NCBI GenBank assembly: GCA_031289325.1
Contig: JAITPS010000126.1
Coordinates: 1-8,396 of the forward strand
Reading direction: 5' to 3'
Length of the DNA stretch: 8,396 nt
DNA from: Candidatus Methanovirga meridionalis
Lineage (GTDB): Archaea; Methanobacteriota; Methanobacteria; Methanobacteriales; Methanobacteriaceae
Every line of letters begins with the position of its first letter. Position 1 is the first letter of the stretch. The notes under the pieces were generated by a model, which saw nothing but the letters and a program-made list of their open reading frames with translations, searched no databases and was not told the DNA's origin. Below are positions 1-6,108 of this stretch, one piece after another. A program made the translations under genes and the position numbers.

Positions 1-308
1 CATTTTTTTATTTGCTATTTAACTTCCAATTAACTTTTTTAAATAGTATTATTATAATTCAAACTTCATAGTATATAAATATTACTTATAAGAAAATTAA
101 TATTAATCATGATCATATACAATACCAATCACAACGAATACTGTTTATATCCTTATTTTAAATTATATTTTGAGAAATAAAGATTATAATACTCAATTAA
201 TTCTAATAAAAAAAGATGAATAATTTTAATCAAAAATCCTTAAGTTGACAGCATTGATAATAAAACTTACCAGTAAAAATTTAGACATTGGCATATAAAC
301 TTATTTTA
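1..308. other. AT-rich intergenic, no gene seen
   Basis: I see no convincing coding region on either strand, no RNA gene and no long tandem repeat. There is a small palindrome ATGATCAT near 107-114. The first three bases are CAT, which could be a minus-strand ATG of a gene lying off the left edge, but there is no evidence beyond the three bases. The stretch from about 309 onward merges into the repeat block described separately. Confidence 0.5.
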
Positions 309-446
309 ATTAATATGAATAATCTTAAATTAATATTTTTTAATAATATTTATTTATTTTTTAATAATATTTATTTATTTTTTAATAATATTTATTTATT
401 TTTTAATAATATTTATTTATTTTTTAATAATATTTATTTATTAAAA
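309..446 (+). repeat. Degenerate decamers followed by five 21-bp tandem units
   Basis: Three imperfect decamers (ATTAATATGA, ATAATCTTAA, ATTAATATTT at 309-338) resemble those of the large array at 3215-3570. They are followed by five copies of a 21-base unit beginning AATAATATTTATTT and ending in a T run, at 342-362, 363-383, 384-404, 405-425 and 426-446. The first four are identical; the fifth diverges after 17 bases and flows into element R. A single copy of an equivalent unit sits at the same place before R at 5989, so this block looks like a local expansion. An 83-codon open frame across it (288-539) translates as NNIYLFF repeats and is an artefact of the repeat. Confidence 0.85.
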
Positions 447-482
447 AAGTTATTTATTAAGAATTTTATCAAAACCACTATA
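443..482 (+). promoter_or_regulatory. Conserved 40-bp element R, copy 1
   Basis: This copy begins AAAAAAGTTATTTATTAAG and ends CAAAACCACTATA. It matches copy 2 (6006-6045) with three mismatches and copy 3 (8207-8246, minus strand) with two. It ends 32 bases before the ATG of the 515-940 gene. The A-run followed by TTATTTAT could be an archaeal BRE/TATA pair, with transcription starting near the CACTATA end. A second TATA-like stretch (TTATTATAAAA, 490-500) lies closer to the gene, so R might instead be an upstream element. Promoter function is inferred; the conservation is seen. Confidence 0.5.
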
Positions 483-514
483 AATTTATTTATTATAAAA
501 TCTAAATTTTATAT

Positions 515-940
515 ATGGAAAATGATATTCATACTTTAACTATAAAATTAAGTAAAACAACTATAAAATTCATTGTAAATAATAATGAAAAGTTATTTGA
601 ACATGAAATCCAAGTAAACCTGGTTTTAGGTTATTATTGGAGTAAAAATCTTCCAGTTGTAGAGAAATTCTTGGAATTGATTGAAACTGTTATTAAAACT
701 TCTATTTTTCGTGTTTTTCCACATGAAAAACTTAAAATAAGATATGATTTAAGAGCTAATGATAGTTTAGAAAATGCTTCGTCAATTTTCATTGAATTTT
801 TAGAAATTAAAGTAGATGATACTTTATTTGAAATAATAGGTGGGCCAATTATTCTTGAAGGGATTGATAAACGAGGCAACTTATCTAAAGTTACAAGTTT
901 CAGACGAAAAATTAAAAAAATAGTTGAAAAAGAATTATAA
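515..940 (+). CDS. Hypothetical protein, 141 aa
   Basis: I do not recognise this family. The frame runs from ATG 515 to TAA 938-940, and the only methionine is the first residue, so the start is fairly secure; an in-frame stop lies at 503-505. The protein is soluble-looking with no signal peptide or membrane segment. It appears to alternate beta strands and helices and ends in a basic-rich helix (RRKIKKIVEKEL). Codon use looks like that of the neighbouring genes, and it is not low-complexity, unlike the repeat-derived frames. No Shine-Dalgarno motif precedes the ATG; an AT-rich TATA-like stretch 15-30 bases upstream is compatible with a leaderless transcript. It is preceded by R copy 1 and followed by a weak terminator, so it is probably transcribed alone. 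Function unknown. Confidence 0.75.
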   Translation: MENDIHTLTIKLSKTTIKFIVNNNEKLFEHEIQVNLVLGYYWSKNLPVVEKFLELIETVIKTSIFRVFPHEKLKIRYDLRANDSLENASSIFIEFLEIKVDDTLFEIIGGPIILEGIDKRGNLSKVTSFRRKIKKIVEKEL

Positions 941-949
941 GAACGATTA

Positions 950-986
950 TCAATTCCAAATTGATGAAAAAATCATTGCTTTTTTC
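950..986 (+). terminator. Putative terminator after the 141-aa gene
   Basis: Ten bases after the stop codon, TCAATT (950-955) pairs with AATTGA (959-964) around a 3-base loop. Next come an A-run, TCATTGC and six Ts (980-985). Archaeal termination relies mainly on U-rich tracts, so the T-run is the stronger part of this call. The hairpin is weak. Confidence 0.4.
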
Positions 987-1026
987 TATATTTACACATA
1001 ACTACAAAATTAGATGATATGTATTA

Positions 1027-1064
1027 GAAATTTATTAGTAAATTGGAAATTTATTAGTAAATTG
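1027..1064 (+). repeat. Perfect 19-bp tandem duplication
   Basis: GAAATTTATTAGTAAATTG occurs twice head to tail with no mismatch (1027-1045 and 1046-1064), about 80 bases before the GT2 gene. The perfect match suggests a recent slippage duplication. No function is evident. Confidence 0.9.
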
Positions 1065-1130
1065 CATTAATGAAATTTAATTCTTGTTTGAATTTGTTTG
1101 TCTGGTTTTTACAGTTAATTTTTTAAGTAA

Positions 1131-1135
1131 GAGGT
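1131..1135 (+). promoter_or_regulatory. Ribosome binding site of the GT2 gene
   Basis: GAGGT lies five bases before ATG 1141. It fits the archaeal anti-Shine-Dalgarno sequence and fixes the start of the glycosyltransferase gene. It is one of only two clear Shine-Dalgarno motifs in the window; the other is the GGTGA on the minus strand at 8153-8157. Confidence 0.8.
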
Positions 1136-1140
1136 AAAAT

Positions 1141-2934
1141 ATGAATTATTATAAAAATCTGAGAATACTCTTAATAATCTTAACTTTTATAATAGCTTAT
1201 TTATTTTGCATATCTTTTAAAATAGCTGATCATGGAACATACTATATCAATTTTATAATTCTATCTATAGTCCTATTTTTTGAAGTATGTATTATGATAG
1301 AGGGTATTAATCAGTCAATAGCTTCTAAAATGAAGAAAGATTTAGATTACGAAGCTTTAAAATCATTTCCTTATGTTGATGTGTTGATTACTGTTCATGA
1401 TGAACCTTCTGAAATTCTTTATAGAACCATTAATTCTGCTGTTAGAATGGATTATCCAAAAGATAAGTTGTCTATTTGTCTTTGTGATGATATGCTTAGA
1501 GATGATATGGAAGAGTTAGCAGAATCTTTTGATATAAAATATATTCCTTGTGAAAATAATAAGCATGCGAAAGCAGGTAATCTTAACAATGCTCTTAAAC
1601 AAACTTATTCTCCTTATGTTTTGATATTGGATGCTGATATGATTCCAACTGAGAAAACTTTAATTAAATTACTGCCTTTTTTCAGTGATTCGGAAATGGG
1701 TTATGTTCAGGCTCCTCAAACTTTTTATAACATGGATTTATATAGATTCAATTTGCATGGAGAGAAAATTTTCCCTAATGAGAGTGAATATTATATAAGA
1801 AAAATAAATCCTGGTCGTAGTAGGACGAATTCAGTTATATGTTGTGGATCCAGTGTCATATTTAAAAGGGAAGCTTTAGAAGAAGTAGAATATTTTGACA
1901 CCTCAACAATAGCAGAGGATTTTGCTACTGTAACAAAATTGCAAAAAAGAAAGTATAAGAATTTAGCAATAGATGAAACTTTAATTAATGGTTTGCATCC
2001 TTTGACTATTGATGATCTTTTTACTCAAGAAGAACGTTGGTTAAGAGGAGCAATGCAAGTTCTTAAGAAAAATAATTTTTTTCTATCAAAAAAACTCACA
2101 ATCTCACAAACAATAAATAGTTTAGTGATAATTATCAATTGGATCAATTATTTGGGACGAACATTTTTTTTGTTACTACCTATTTTACTTGTATTGTTGA
2201 ACATGTTTATATCCTTACAATTAATGGTTATATTAACTCTTTGGGTTAGTTTTTATTTATTAAATATAGTAATTCGATTATATGGTGGTAATAAACACAT
2301 ACTTTATTCAGATTTTGTAAGCACTATTAAATGTTTTCATTTAGCAAAAACATTTATTAAGGAAATCTTCATGCCTTATAAAAGATTCAATGTAACAGAT
2401 AAAAAAGTTCAAAGAAAGAGAGAATTTAATAATCATTGTATCCCTCATTTAATAGTTTTATTATTAAATATTCTTTGTTTTATTTACTTAATTTTAGTTG
2501 ATGATTATAATATTTTAACAGTAGTGGATTATAATCTAATTATAATATTTTGGTTGCTTGTTAACATCATAACTTTAATATTCTGCATATTATTTTTTAT
2601 AGGAAGATCTGATAGTAATTTAATAGAAGTATTTGAAATAAAAACATTAATAAAAATAGATAACAAAGTTCATGAAACTGAAAATATTTCATTAAAAGGC
2701 ATCACAATCAATTCTAAATTAGATAATGGAAATGAAGTGGATTTAATAATAAATCCTAATCTAAAAAACACTTCACGAACTACTGATAATATTAAACTTA
2801 AAGGTTTTACAAAAAATATCGGTGATAAAACATTTATAGAAATAATAAACACTACAAATAAAGACATAAGCGATTATACTCACTATATATTTAATAGAAA
2901 AGATTTTTTCACTAACCATACAATAGAAAATTAA
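1141..2934 (+). CDS. GT2 family processive glycosyltransferase (cellulose-synthase-like), possible PilZ-like C-terminus
   Basis: A 597-residue integral membrane enzyme that probably polymerises sugar from a nucleotide donor at the cytoplasmic face and may export the chain, as BcsA-type synthases do. Two N-terminal membrane segments (about 8-26 and 37-55) precede a GT-A domain. Its motifs appear in family order: D80 in DVLIT, D116-D117, KAGN (144-147), DAD (164-166), a Cys/Gly segment (CCGSS, 234-238), ED (259-260, the catalytic-base motif) and Q296-x-x-RW300, the mark of processive enzymes. Further hydrophobic segments lie near 322-337, 341-357, 361-379, 433-453 and 464-487. Residues about 495-590 form a soluble tail with NISLKG (515-520), similar to the PilZ D/N-x-S-x-x-G motif but without a clear RxxxR. 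The start is fixed by GAGGT. The polymer made is unknown: cellulose, another beta-glucan or hyaluronan-like chains are all possible. No bcsB-like partner is in the window. Confidence 0.9.
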   Translation: MNYYKNLRILLIILTFIIAYLFCISFKIADHGTYYINFIILSIVLFFEVCIMIEGINQSIASKMKKDLDYEALKSFPYVDVLITVHDEPSEILYRTINSAVRMDYPKDKLSICLCDDMLRDDMEELAESFDIKYIPCENNKHAKAGNLNNALKQTYSPYVLILDADMIPTEKTLIKLLPFFSDSEMGYVQAPQTFYNMDLYRFNLHGEKIFPNESEYYIRKINPGRSRTNSVICCGSSVIFKREALEEVEYFDTSTIAEDFATVTKLQKRKYKNLAIDETLINGLHPLTIDDLFTQEERWLRGAMQVLKKNNFFLSKKLTISQTINSLVIIINWINYLGRTFFLLLPILLVLLNMFISLQLMVILTLWVSFYLLNIVIRLYGGNKHILYSDFVSTIKCFHLAKTFIKEIFMPYKRFNVTDKKVQRKREFNNHCIPHLIVLLLNILCFIYLILVDDYNILTVVDYNLIIIFWLLVNIITLIFCILFFIGRSDSNLIEVFEIKTLIKIDNKVHETENISLKGITINSKLDNGNEVDLIINPNLKNTSRTTDNIKLKGFTKNIGDKTFIEIINTTNKDISDYTHYIFNRKDFFTNHTIEN

Positions 2935-2935
2935 A

Positions 2936-2953
2936 TTTTTCTAAGTTTTCTTT
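2936..2953 (+). terminator. Putative U-rich terminator of the GT2 gene
   Basis: Immediately after the stop codon come T-runs of five, four and three bases (2936-2940, 2946-2949, 2951-2953). This fits the oligo-U tracts used by archaeal RNA polymerase. No hairpin is seen. Confidence 0.35.
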
Positions 2954-3128
2954 AATCTATAATATGTAAAAGTCAAAAAATCTGAAACTTTTGAGAACTT
3001 ATTGCAATAAATTTTAATTATTAAAATTGATTTATTTCAAAAGTACAAATGTTAATCTCATTAAACTTGAACTAAATGATTATAAGATATTATAATAGTC
3101 ATTATGGGAAAGTTCTTAAATTTTGAAC
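2954..3128. other. Intergenic, no gene seen
   Basis: This is the left part of the gene-free stretch between the GT2 gene and glmS (2935-3891). I see no ORF with a start signal and no RNA gene here. Near 3111-3135 the sequence AAGTTCTTAAATTTTGAAC leads into GATGAATTTTT, paralleling AAGTTAAATTTTAAATGATG at 5853-5872. The resemblance to the second spacer therefore begins slightly before block L. Confidence 0.5.
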
Positions 3129-3194
3129 GATGAATTTTTTTATTAAATTAATTTTTTTATTAAATTATTTAATTTCAAATATTAATTTATAAAA
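3129..3194 (+). repeat. Dispersed repeat block L, copy 1
   Basis: The core at 3159-3194 (36 bases) matches 5880-5915 with three mismatches. Similarity extends left through GATGAATTTTT, although this copy has an extra partial duplication of TTTTTTTATTAAATTA. The core contains an ATTAAA / TTTAAT inverted pair around a 3-base loop. In both copies it sits just left of an array of 10/20-base AT units, so it appears to be the left part of the same composite element. It encodes nothing recognisable. Confidence 0.7.
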
Positions 3195-3214
3195 ATCAAT
3201 GATTTTTAATTTCA

Positions 3215-3570
3215 ATTAATATAAATATATTTTAATTAATATAAATAGTTTTAAATAAATATAAATAATTTTAAATAAATAAAAATTAATATAAATAAAA
3301 ATTATTATAAACAATTTTAAATAAATATAAACAATTTTAAATAAATATAAACAATTTTAAATAAAAATAAATAAATAAAAATTAATATAAATAATTTTAA
3401 ATAATTTTAAATAAATAAAAATTAATATAAACAATTTTAAATAAATATAAATAATTTTAAATAATTTTAAATAAATATAAATAATTTTAAATAAATTTAA
3501 ATAAATATAAACAATTTTAAATAAAAATAAATAAATAAAAATTAATATAAACAATTTTAAATAATTTTAA
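3215..3570 (+). repeat. Register-locked decamer array (10-bp period)
   Basis: The region reads as consecutive decamers of few types: ATAAATATAA, A(T/C)AATTTTAA, ATTAATATAA, ATAAATAAAA and ATAAAAATAA. Block 1 (3215-3294) has eight, two of them imperfect. A 6-base slip at 3295-3300 follows, then block 2 (3301-3570) has 27 decamers without a single register shift. Nearly every decamer starts with A and ends in AA. Pairs form 20-base units related to those at 5939-5983 and 8281-8396. A 65-codon minus-strand frame (3357-3554) exists only because three decamers make ten codons. A ten-base period matches the DNA helix, so intrinsic curvature or histone positioning is plausible. There are no spacers, so this is not a CRISPR array. 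Confidence 0.92.
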
Positions 3571-3864
3571 ACAATAATCTTGCCAAAATTCAAGTTTCTT
3601 ACCAATAATTAAATAATCCATAAAACTTATATATTTTGATTTACATAATTTAATTATAAGAATTTAATTCTTATTAAAATGAAATACATTAAAATGAAAT
3701 ATATTAAAATGAAATATATTAATCATGAATTTTATATTATGAATTTTTAATTTTATTGATCTTTTACTATTAATTCTATTTAAATTTATTTATTAGATTT
3801 AAATTTATTCATCAGAATATCTAAGTTGATTTATAAAGAAAATAACTATTTATCAATTAAAAAT
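3571..3864. other. Intergenic before glmS, short tandem repeats only
   Basis: No gene is seen here. The decamer pattern ends at ACAATAATCT (3571-3580), and unlike the other repeat loci no R element follows. The rest holds a 15-base tandem repeat (3673-3717, listed separately) and a 13-base direct repeat, ATTTAAATTTATT, at 3778-3790 and 3797-3809. An upstream TTG at 3826 is in frame with glmS but is rejected as its start. Confidence 0.5.
3673..3717 (+). repeat. Three tandem copies of a 15-bp unit
   Basis: ATTAAAATGAAATA(C/T) is repeated at 3673-3687, 3688-3702 and 3703-3717 with only the last base varying. It lies about 175 bases before glmS. No function is evident. Confidence 0.85.
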
Positions 3865-3872
3865 ATTTATAT
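3865..3872 (+). promoter_or_regulatory. glmS: Putative TATA box of glmS (leaderless)
   Basis: ATTTATAT is centred about 24 bases before the GlmS ATG at 3892, with an A-rich stretch just upstream that could serve as BRE. Archaeal transcription usually starts about 25 bases after the TATA centre, so the start codon would be at or next to the 5' end of the mRNA. There is no Shine-Dalgarno motif before the ATG, which supports a leaderless message. Confidence 0.45.
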
Positions 3873-3891
3873 TTTATTATGGGTTTGTATA

Positions 3892-5709
3892 ATGTGTGGT
3901 ATAGTTGGTTACATTGGTCAAAATGAAAAAGCATCACCAATTTTACTTGATGCTATTAAAAAATTAGAATATAGGGGCTATGATTCAGTAGGAATAGCTA
4001 CAATAAACAAGGAAAAGATTGAACTTAAAAAAGATAGTGGGAAAATCAATGAAGTAGATAAAGAACTTCAACTTAAAGATATGGAAGGTTGTGTGGGTGT
4101 TGCACATGTAAGATGGGCAACTCATGGATATCCAAATAAGATTAATTCACATCCTCATACAAACAACAATAACAAAATAGCTATTGTACATAATGGTATT
4201 ATTGAAAATCATGAAGAACTTAAAAAAGAATTAATTAGTGAGGGATATGTTTTCAAATCTGAAACTGATTCAGAGATACTGGTTCACCTTATTGATAAAT
4301 TCATTAATAAAGGTTTAAACTTCCAAAATGCTATGATAGAAACAGTTAAATTAGTTAAAGGTTCTTATGCTATAGGTGCCATTTCAATTGATTATCCTAA
4401 TGAGTTAATAGCTATTAGAAATGAAAGTCCATTAGTTGTTGGATTAGGAGATAATTACAACTTTATTGCATCTGATGTTCCTGCATTTTTAAAACATACC
4501 AATAAAGTAATTTTTCTAGAGGATAATGAATTAGTGATTATGAATAGTGATAATGTAACTATAAAGGATTTAAATGGGAATATATTGGATAAAAAGGTTG
4601 AAACAATTGATTGGAATGAAGAAATGGCTCAAAAAGGAGGATATGAGCATTTCATGTTAAAGGAAATTAATGAACAAAGTGTTGTTGTAAGCGATACACT
4701 ATCTGGAAAAAAAGATATTGAAAATATTGTCTCTAAATTAGGTAATATTAGTAAAATATGTTTTGTTGCTTGTGGAACATCTTATCATGGAGCTTTAACT
4801 GGAAAATATGTATTTGAATCTTTTTTAAATATTTCAACTGATGTCATTTATTCTTCAGAGTTTAAATATTTTAATAATGTTTTAGATGAGAATACATTGA
4901 CTATTTTTGTTTCTCAATCTGGAGAAACTGCAGATACATTATCAGCAATTAAAATAGCTAAAAATCGTTCTAAAACATTAGCTATTGTTAATGTTGTAGG
5001 AAGTTCTATTACTCGAGAAGCAGAGCATGTTATTTATACAAAAGCAGGACCTGAAATAGCTGTTGCTGCAACTAAAACATATTTAAGTCAACTAATTTCA
5101 ATATATTTATTGGCTATTTATCTATCTAAAAATAGGAATAATGAGTTCTATGAAAACATGATTTCACAAATTGAAAAGGTTCCCACCTACATTAATGAAT
5201 TGATGCTAAATGAAGATAAAATCAAAGAAATAGCAAAAAAATACAAATCTTACTCAGCATTCTTTTTCTTAGGAAGAGGTTTTATATATCCTACAGCATT
5301 AGAAGGTGCTTTAAAGTTAAAAGAAATTACATACATCCATGCTGAAGGTTATCCTTCAGGAGAATTAAAACATGGCCCTTTAGCAATAATCGATGAAAAT
5401 GTTATTGTAGTGGTTTTAGCCCCAAGTAAAAATCCTAAATCCATTTCTATAAACAGTTATAAGGACACTATAAACAATATGGAAGAAGTTAAGGCTCGTG
5501 GAGCTCGAGTAATAGCTATTACATCTTATGAAAATGGAGAAAGAATTAATGTTAATGATATTTTCCAAATTGATAACCAAGTAGATGAATTACTTTCTCC
5601 TTTAGTTTATGTAGTCCCATTACAACTTTTATCTTATTATATAAGTATTTATAAAAATTTAGATCCAGATAAACCAAGAAATTTAGCTAAATGTGTGACA
5701 GTAAAATAA
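3892..5709 (+). CDS. glmS: Glutamine-fructose-6-phosphate aminotransferase (isomerising), GlmS
   Basis: Converts fructose-6-phosphate and glutamine to glucosamine-6-phosphate and glutamate in the cytoplasm, the first committed step toward UDP-GlcNAc and amino-sugar glycans. It has 605 residues (E. coli 609). The N-terminal class II glutaminase has the catalytic C2, R74 in HVRWATHG (72-79), HPH (87-89), N101-G102 and D126 in ETDSE. Two SIS sugar-isomerase domains follow: CGTS (294-297) and SQSGET (341-346) in the first; LGRG (460-463), LEGALKLKE (470-478) and GELKHGP (490-496, catalytic His494) in the second. The tail NLAKCVTV carries the conserved lysine K600. The start must be ATG 3892 because the Cys after Met becomes the N-terminal nucleophile; the longer frame from TTG 3826 would bury it. 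All key residues are present, so it should be active. No glmS ribozyme is evident, as expected outside bacteria. Confidence 0.97.
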   Translation: MCGIVGYIGQNEKASPILLDAIKKLEYRGYDSVGIATINKEKIELKKDSGKINEVDKELQLKDMEGCVGVAHVRWATHGYPNKINSHPHTNNNNKIAIVHNGIIENHEELKKELISEGYVFKSETDSEILVHLIDKFINKGLNFQNAMIETVKLVKGSYAIGAISIDYPNELIAIRNESPLVVGLGDNYNFIASDVPAFLKHTNKVIFLEDNELVIMNSDNVTIKDLNGNILDKKVETIDWNEEMAQKGGYEHFMLKEINEQSVVVSDTLSGKKDIENIVSKLGNISKICFVACGTSYHGALTGKYVFESFLNISTDVIYSSEFKYFNNVLDENTLTIFVSQSGETADTLSAIKIAKNRSKTLAIVNVVGSSITREAEHVIYTKAGPEIAVAATKTYLSQLISIYLLAIYLSKNRNNEFYENMISQIEKVPTYINELMLNEDKIKEIAKKYKSYSAFFFLGRGFIYPTALEGALKLKEITYIHAEGYPSGELKHGPLAIIDENVIVVVLAPSKNPKSISINSYKDTINNMEEVKARGARVIAITSYENGERINVNDIFQIDNQVDELLSPLVYVVPLQLLSYYISIYKNLDPDKPRNLAKCVTVK

Positions 5710-5760
5710 TAGTGAAATAATAATTACCGTAAAATAATAATTACAGTAAAATAATAAGCA
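5701..5760 (+). repeat. 17-bp repeats growing out of the glmS 3' end
   Basis: The unit G(T)(A/G)AAATAATAATTAC plus one base occurs at 5712-5728 and 5729-5745. A partial copy lies at 5746-5757, and a partial first copy (GTAAAATAATA, 5701-5711) overlaps the last glmS codons and stop. The 3' end of the coding sequence seems to have been duplicated into the spacer. Each copy carries TAA triplets. Confidence 0.75.
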
Positions 5761-5799
5761 TTATAACGAAAATAATTTTTTAATGCATGGTTATTAGAA

Positions 5800-5865
5800 A
5801 AGTTAAATTTTAAAAAAAAAGTTAAATTTTAGGAAGTTAAATTTTAAAAGAAAAGTTAAATTTTA
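5800..5865 (+). repeat. Four direct copies of AAGTTAAATTTTA
   Basis: Perfect 13-base copies lie at 5800-5812, 5819-5831, 5834-5846 and 5853-5865, spaced 19, 15 and 19 bases apart by A-rich or AG-containing linkers. The last copy leads directly into block L copy 2. TTAAATTT within each is nearly palindromic. They could be binding sites for a regulator or simple duplications. Confidence 0.85.
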
Positions 5866-5879
5866 AATGATGAATTTTT

Positions 5880-5915
5880 ATTAAATTATTTAATTTCGGA
5901 TATTAGTTTATAAAA
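5880..5915 (+). repeat. Dispersed repeat block L, copy 2
   Basis: This 36-base stretch is nearly identical to 3159-3194 (three mismatches, including GGATATTAG for AAATATTAA). Similarity extends left to GATGAATTTTT at 5869-5879. Here L is followed by two 20-base units and element R, so this locus shows the complete L-array-R order. Confidence 0.75.
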
Positions 5916-5938
5916 TTCTATAATTTTAAATTTTAAAT

Positions 5939-5983
5939 AATATAAATTAATTTTAAACAATATAAATAATTTCAAAACAATAT
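5939..5983 (+). repeat. Two 20-bp AT units (short array)
   Basis: AATATAAATTAATTTTAAAC (5939-5958) and AATATAAATAATTTCAAAAC (5959-5978), plus the first five bases of a third. They are the same family as the paired decamers at 3215-3570 and, on the opposite strand, the units at 8281-8396. This is the shortest array in the window. Confidence 0.75.
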
Positions 5984-5988
5984 CTTTT

Positions 5989-6045
5989 AATAATACTTAT
6001 TTTTAAAAAAAGTTATTTATTAAGAACTTTATCAAAACTACCATA
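5989..6045 (+). promoter_or_regulatory. Conserved element R, copy 2, with one upstream spacer unit
   Basis: The 40-base core at 6006-6045 matches copy 1 at 443-482 with three mismatches. Including the 17 bases before it, 57 bases align without gaps to 426-482 with six mismatches. It ends 63 bases before the GT39 gene's ATG. As in copy 1, an A-run then TTATTTAT (6013-6020) could be a BRE/TATA pair with initiation near 6041-6046. A better-looking TATA box lies downstream at 6052-6059, so R may act upstream of it. Confidence 0.55.
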
Positions 6046-6051
6046 GTTAGC

Positions 6052-6059
6052 TTTATAAA
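6052..6059 (+). promoter_or_regulatory. Putative TATA box of the GT39 gene
   Basis: TTTATAAA is a near-ideal archaeal TATA box. Transcription would start near 6081, leaving a leader of about 25-30 bases before ATG 6109. A short GTGA (6101-6104), four bases before the ATG, may serve as a weak ribosome binding site. Confidence 0.5.
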
Positions 6060-6108
6060 TCTGGGGATTAACTTTTAAACTTAATTTATATCATATTTCA
6101 GTGAAAAA

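Noticed and set aside
1..3. Minus-strand ATG of a gene running off the left edge
   Set aside because: Only the start triplet would be inside the window, with no clear ribosome binding site behind it, so it cannot be supported.
288..539. Plus-strand frame of 83 codons
   Set aside because: Its product is dominated by NNIYLFF repeats that translate the 21-bp tandem array, and it overlaps the start of the 141-aa gene. It is a repeat artefact.
634..879. Minus-strand frame inside the 141-aa gene
   Set aside because: It lies wholly within the better-supported plus-strand gene and has no ribosome binding site or recognisable features.
2670..2867. Minus-strand frame inside the GT2 gene's 3' end
   Set aside because: It is a shadow frame opposite the glycosyltransferase tail, with no independent support.
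3357..3554. Minus-strand frame of 65 codons
   Set aside because: It consists of LFKIIYIYLK-type repeats produced by three 10-bp units per ten codons. It is low-complexity with no start signal.
3215..3570. CRISPR array
   Set aside because: The repeats are short (10-20 bp) and contiguous, with no unique spacers and no cas genes nearby. The same holds for 342-446 and 8281-8396.
3826..3891. 22-residue N-terminal extension of GlmS from TTG
   Set aside because: GlmS needs Cys directly after the initiator Met as the glutaminase nucleophile; the extension would abolish this and overlaps the probable TATA box.
3571..3891. glmS ribozyme or riboswitch upstream of glmS
   Set aside because: The glmS ribozyme is a bacterial Gram-positive feature. 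The spacer lacks GC-containing paired structure, and the message appears leaderless.
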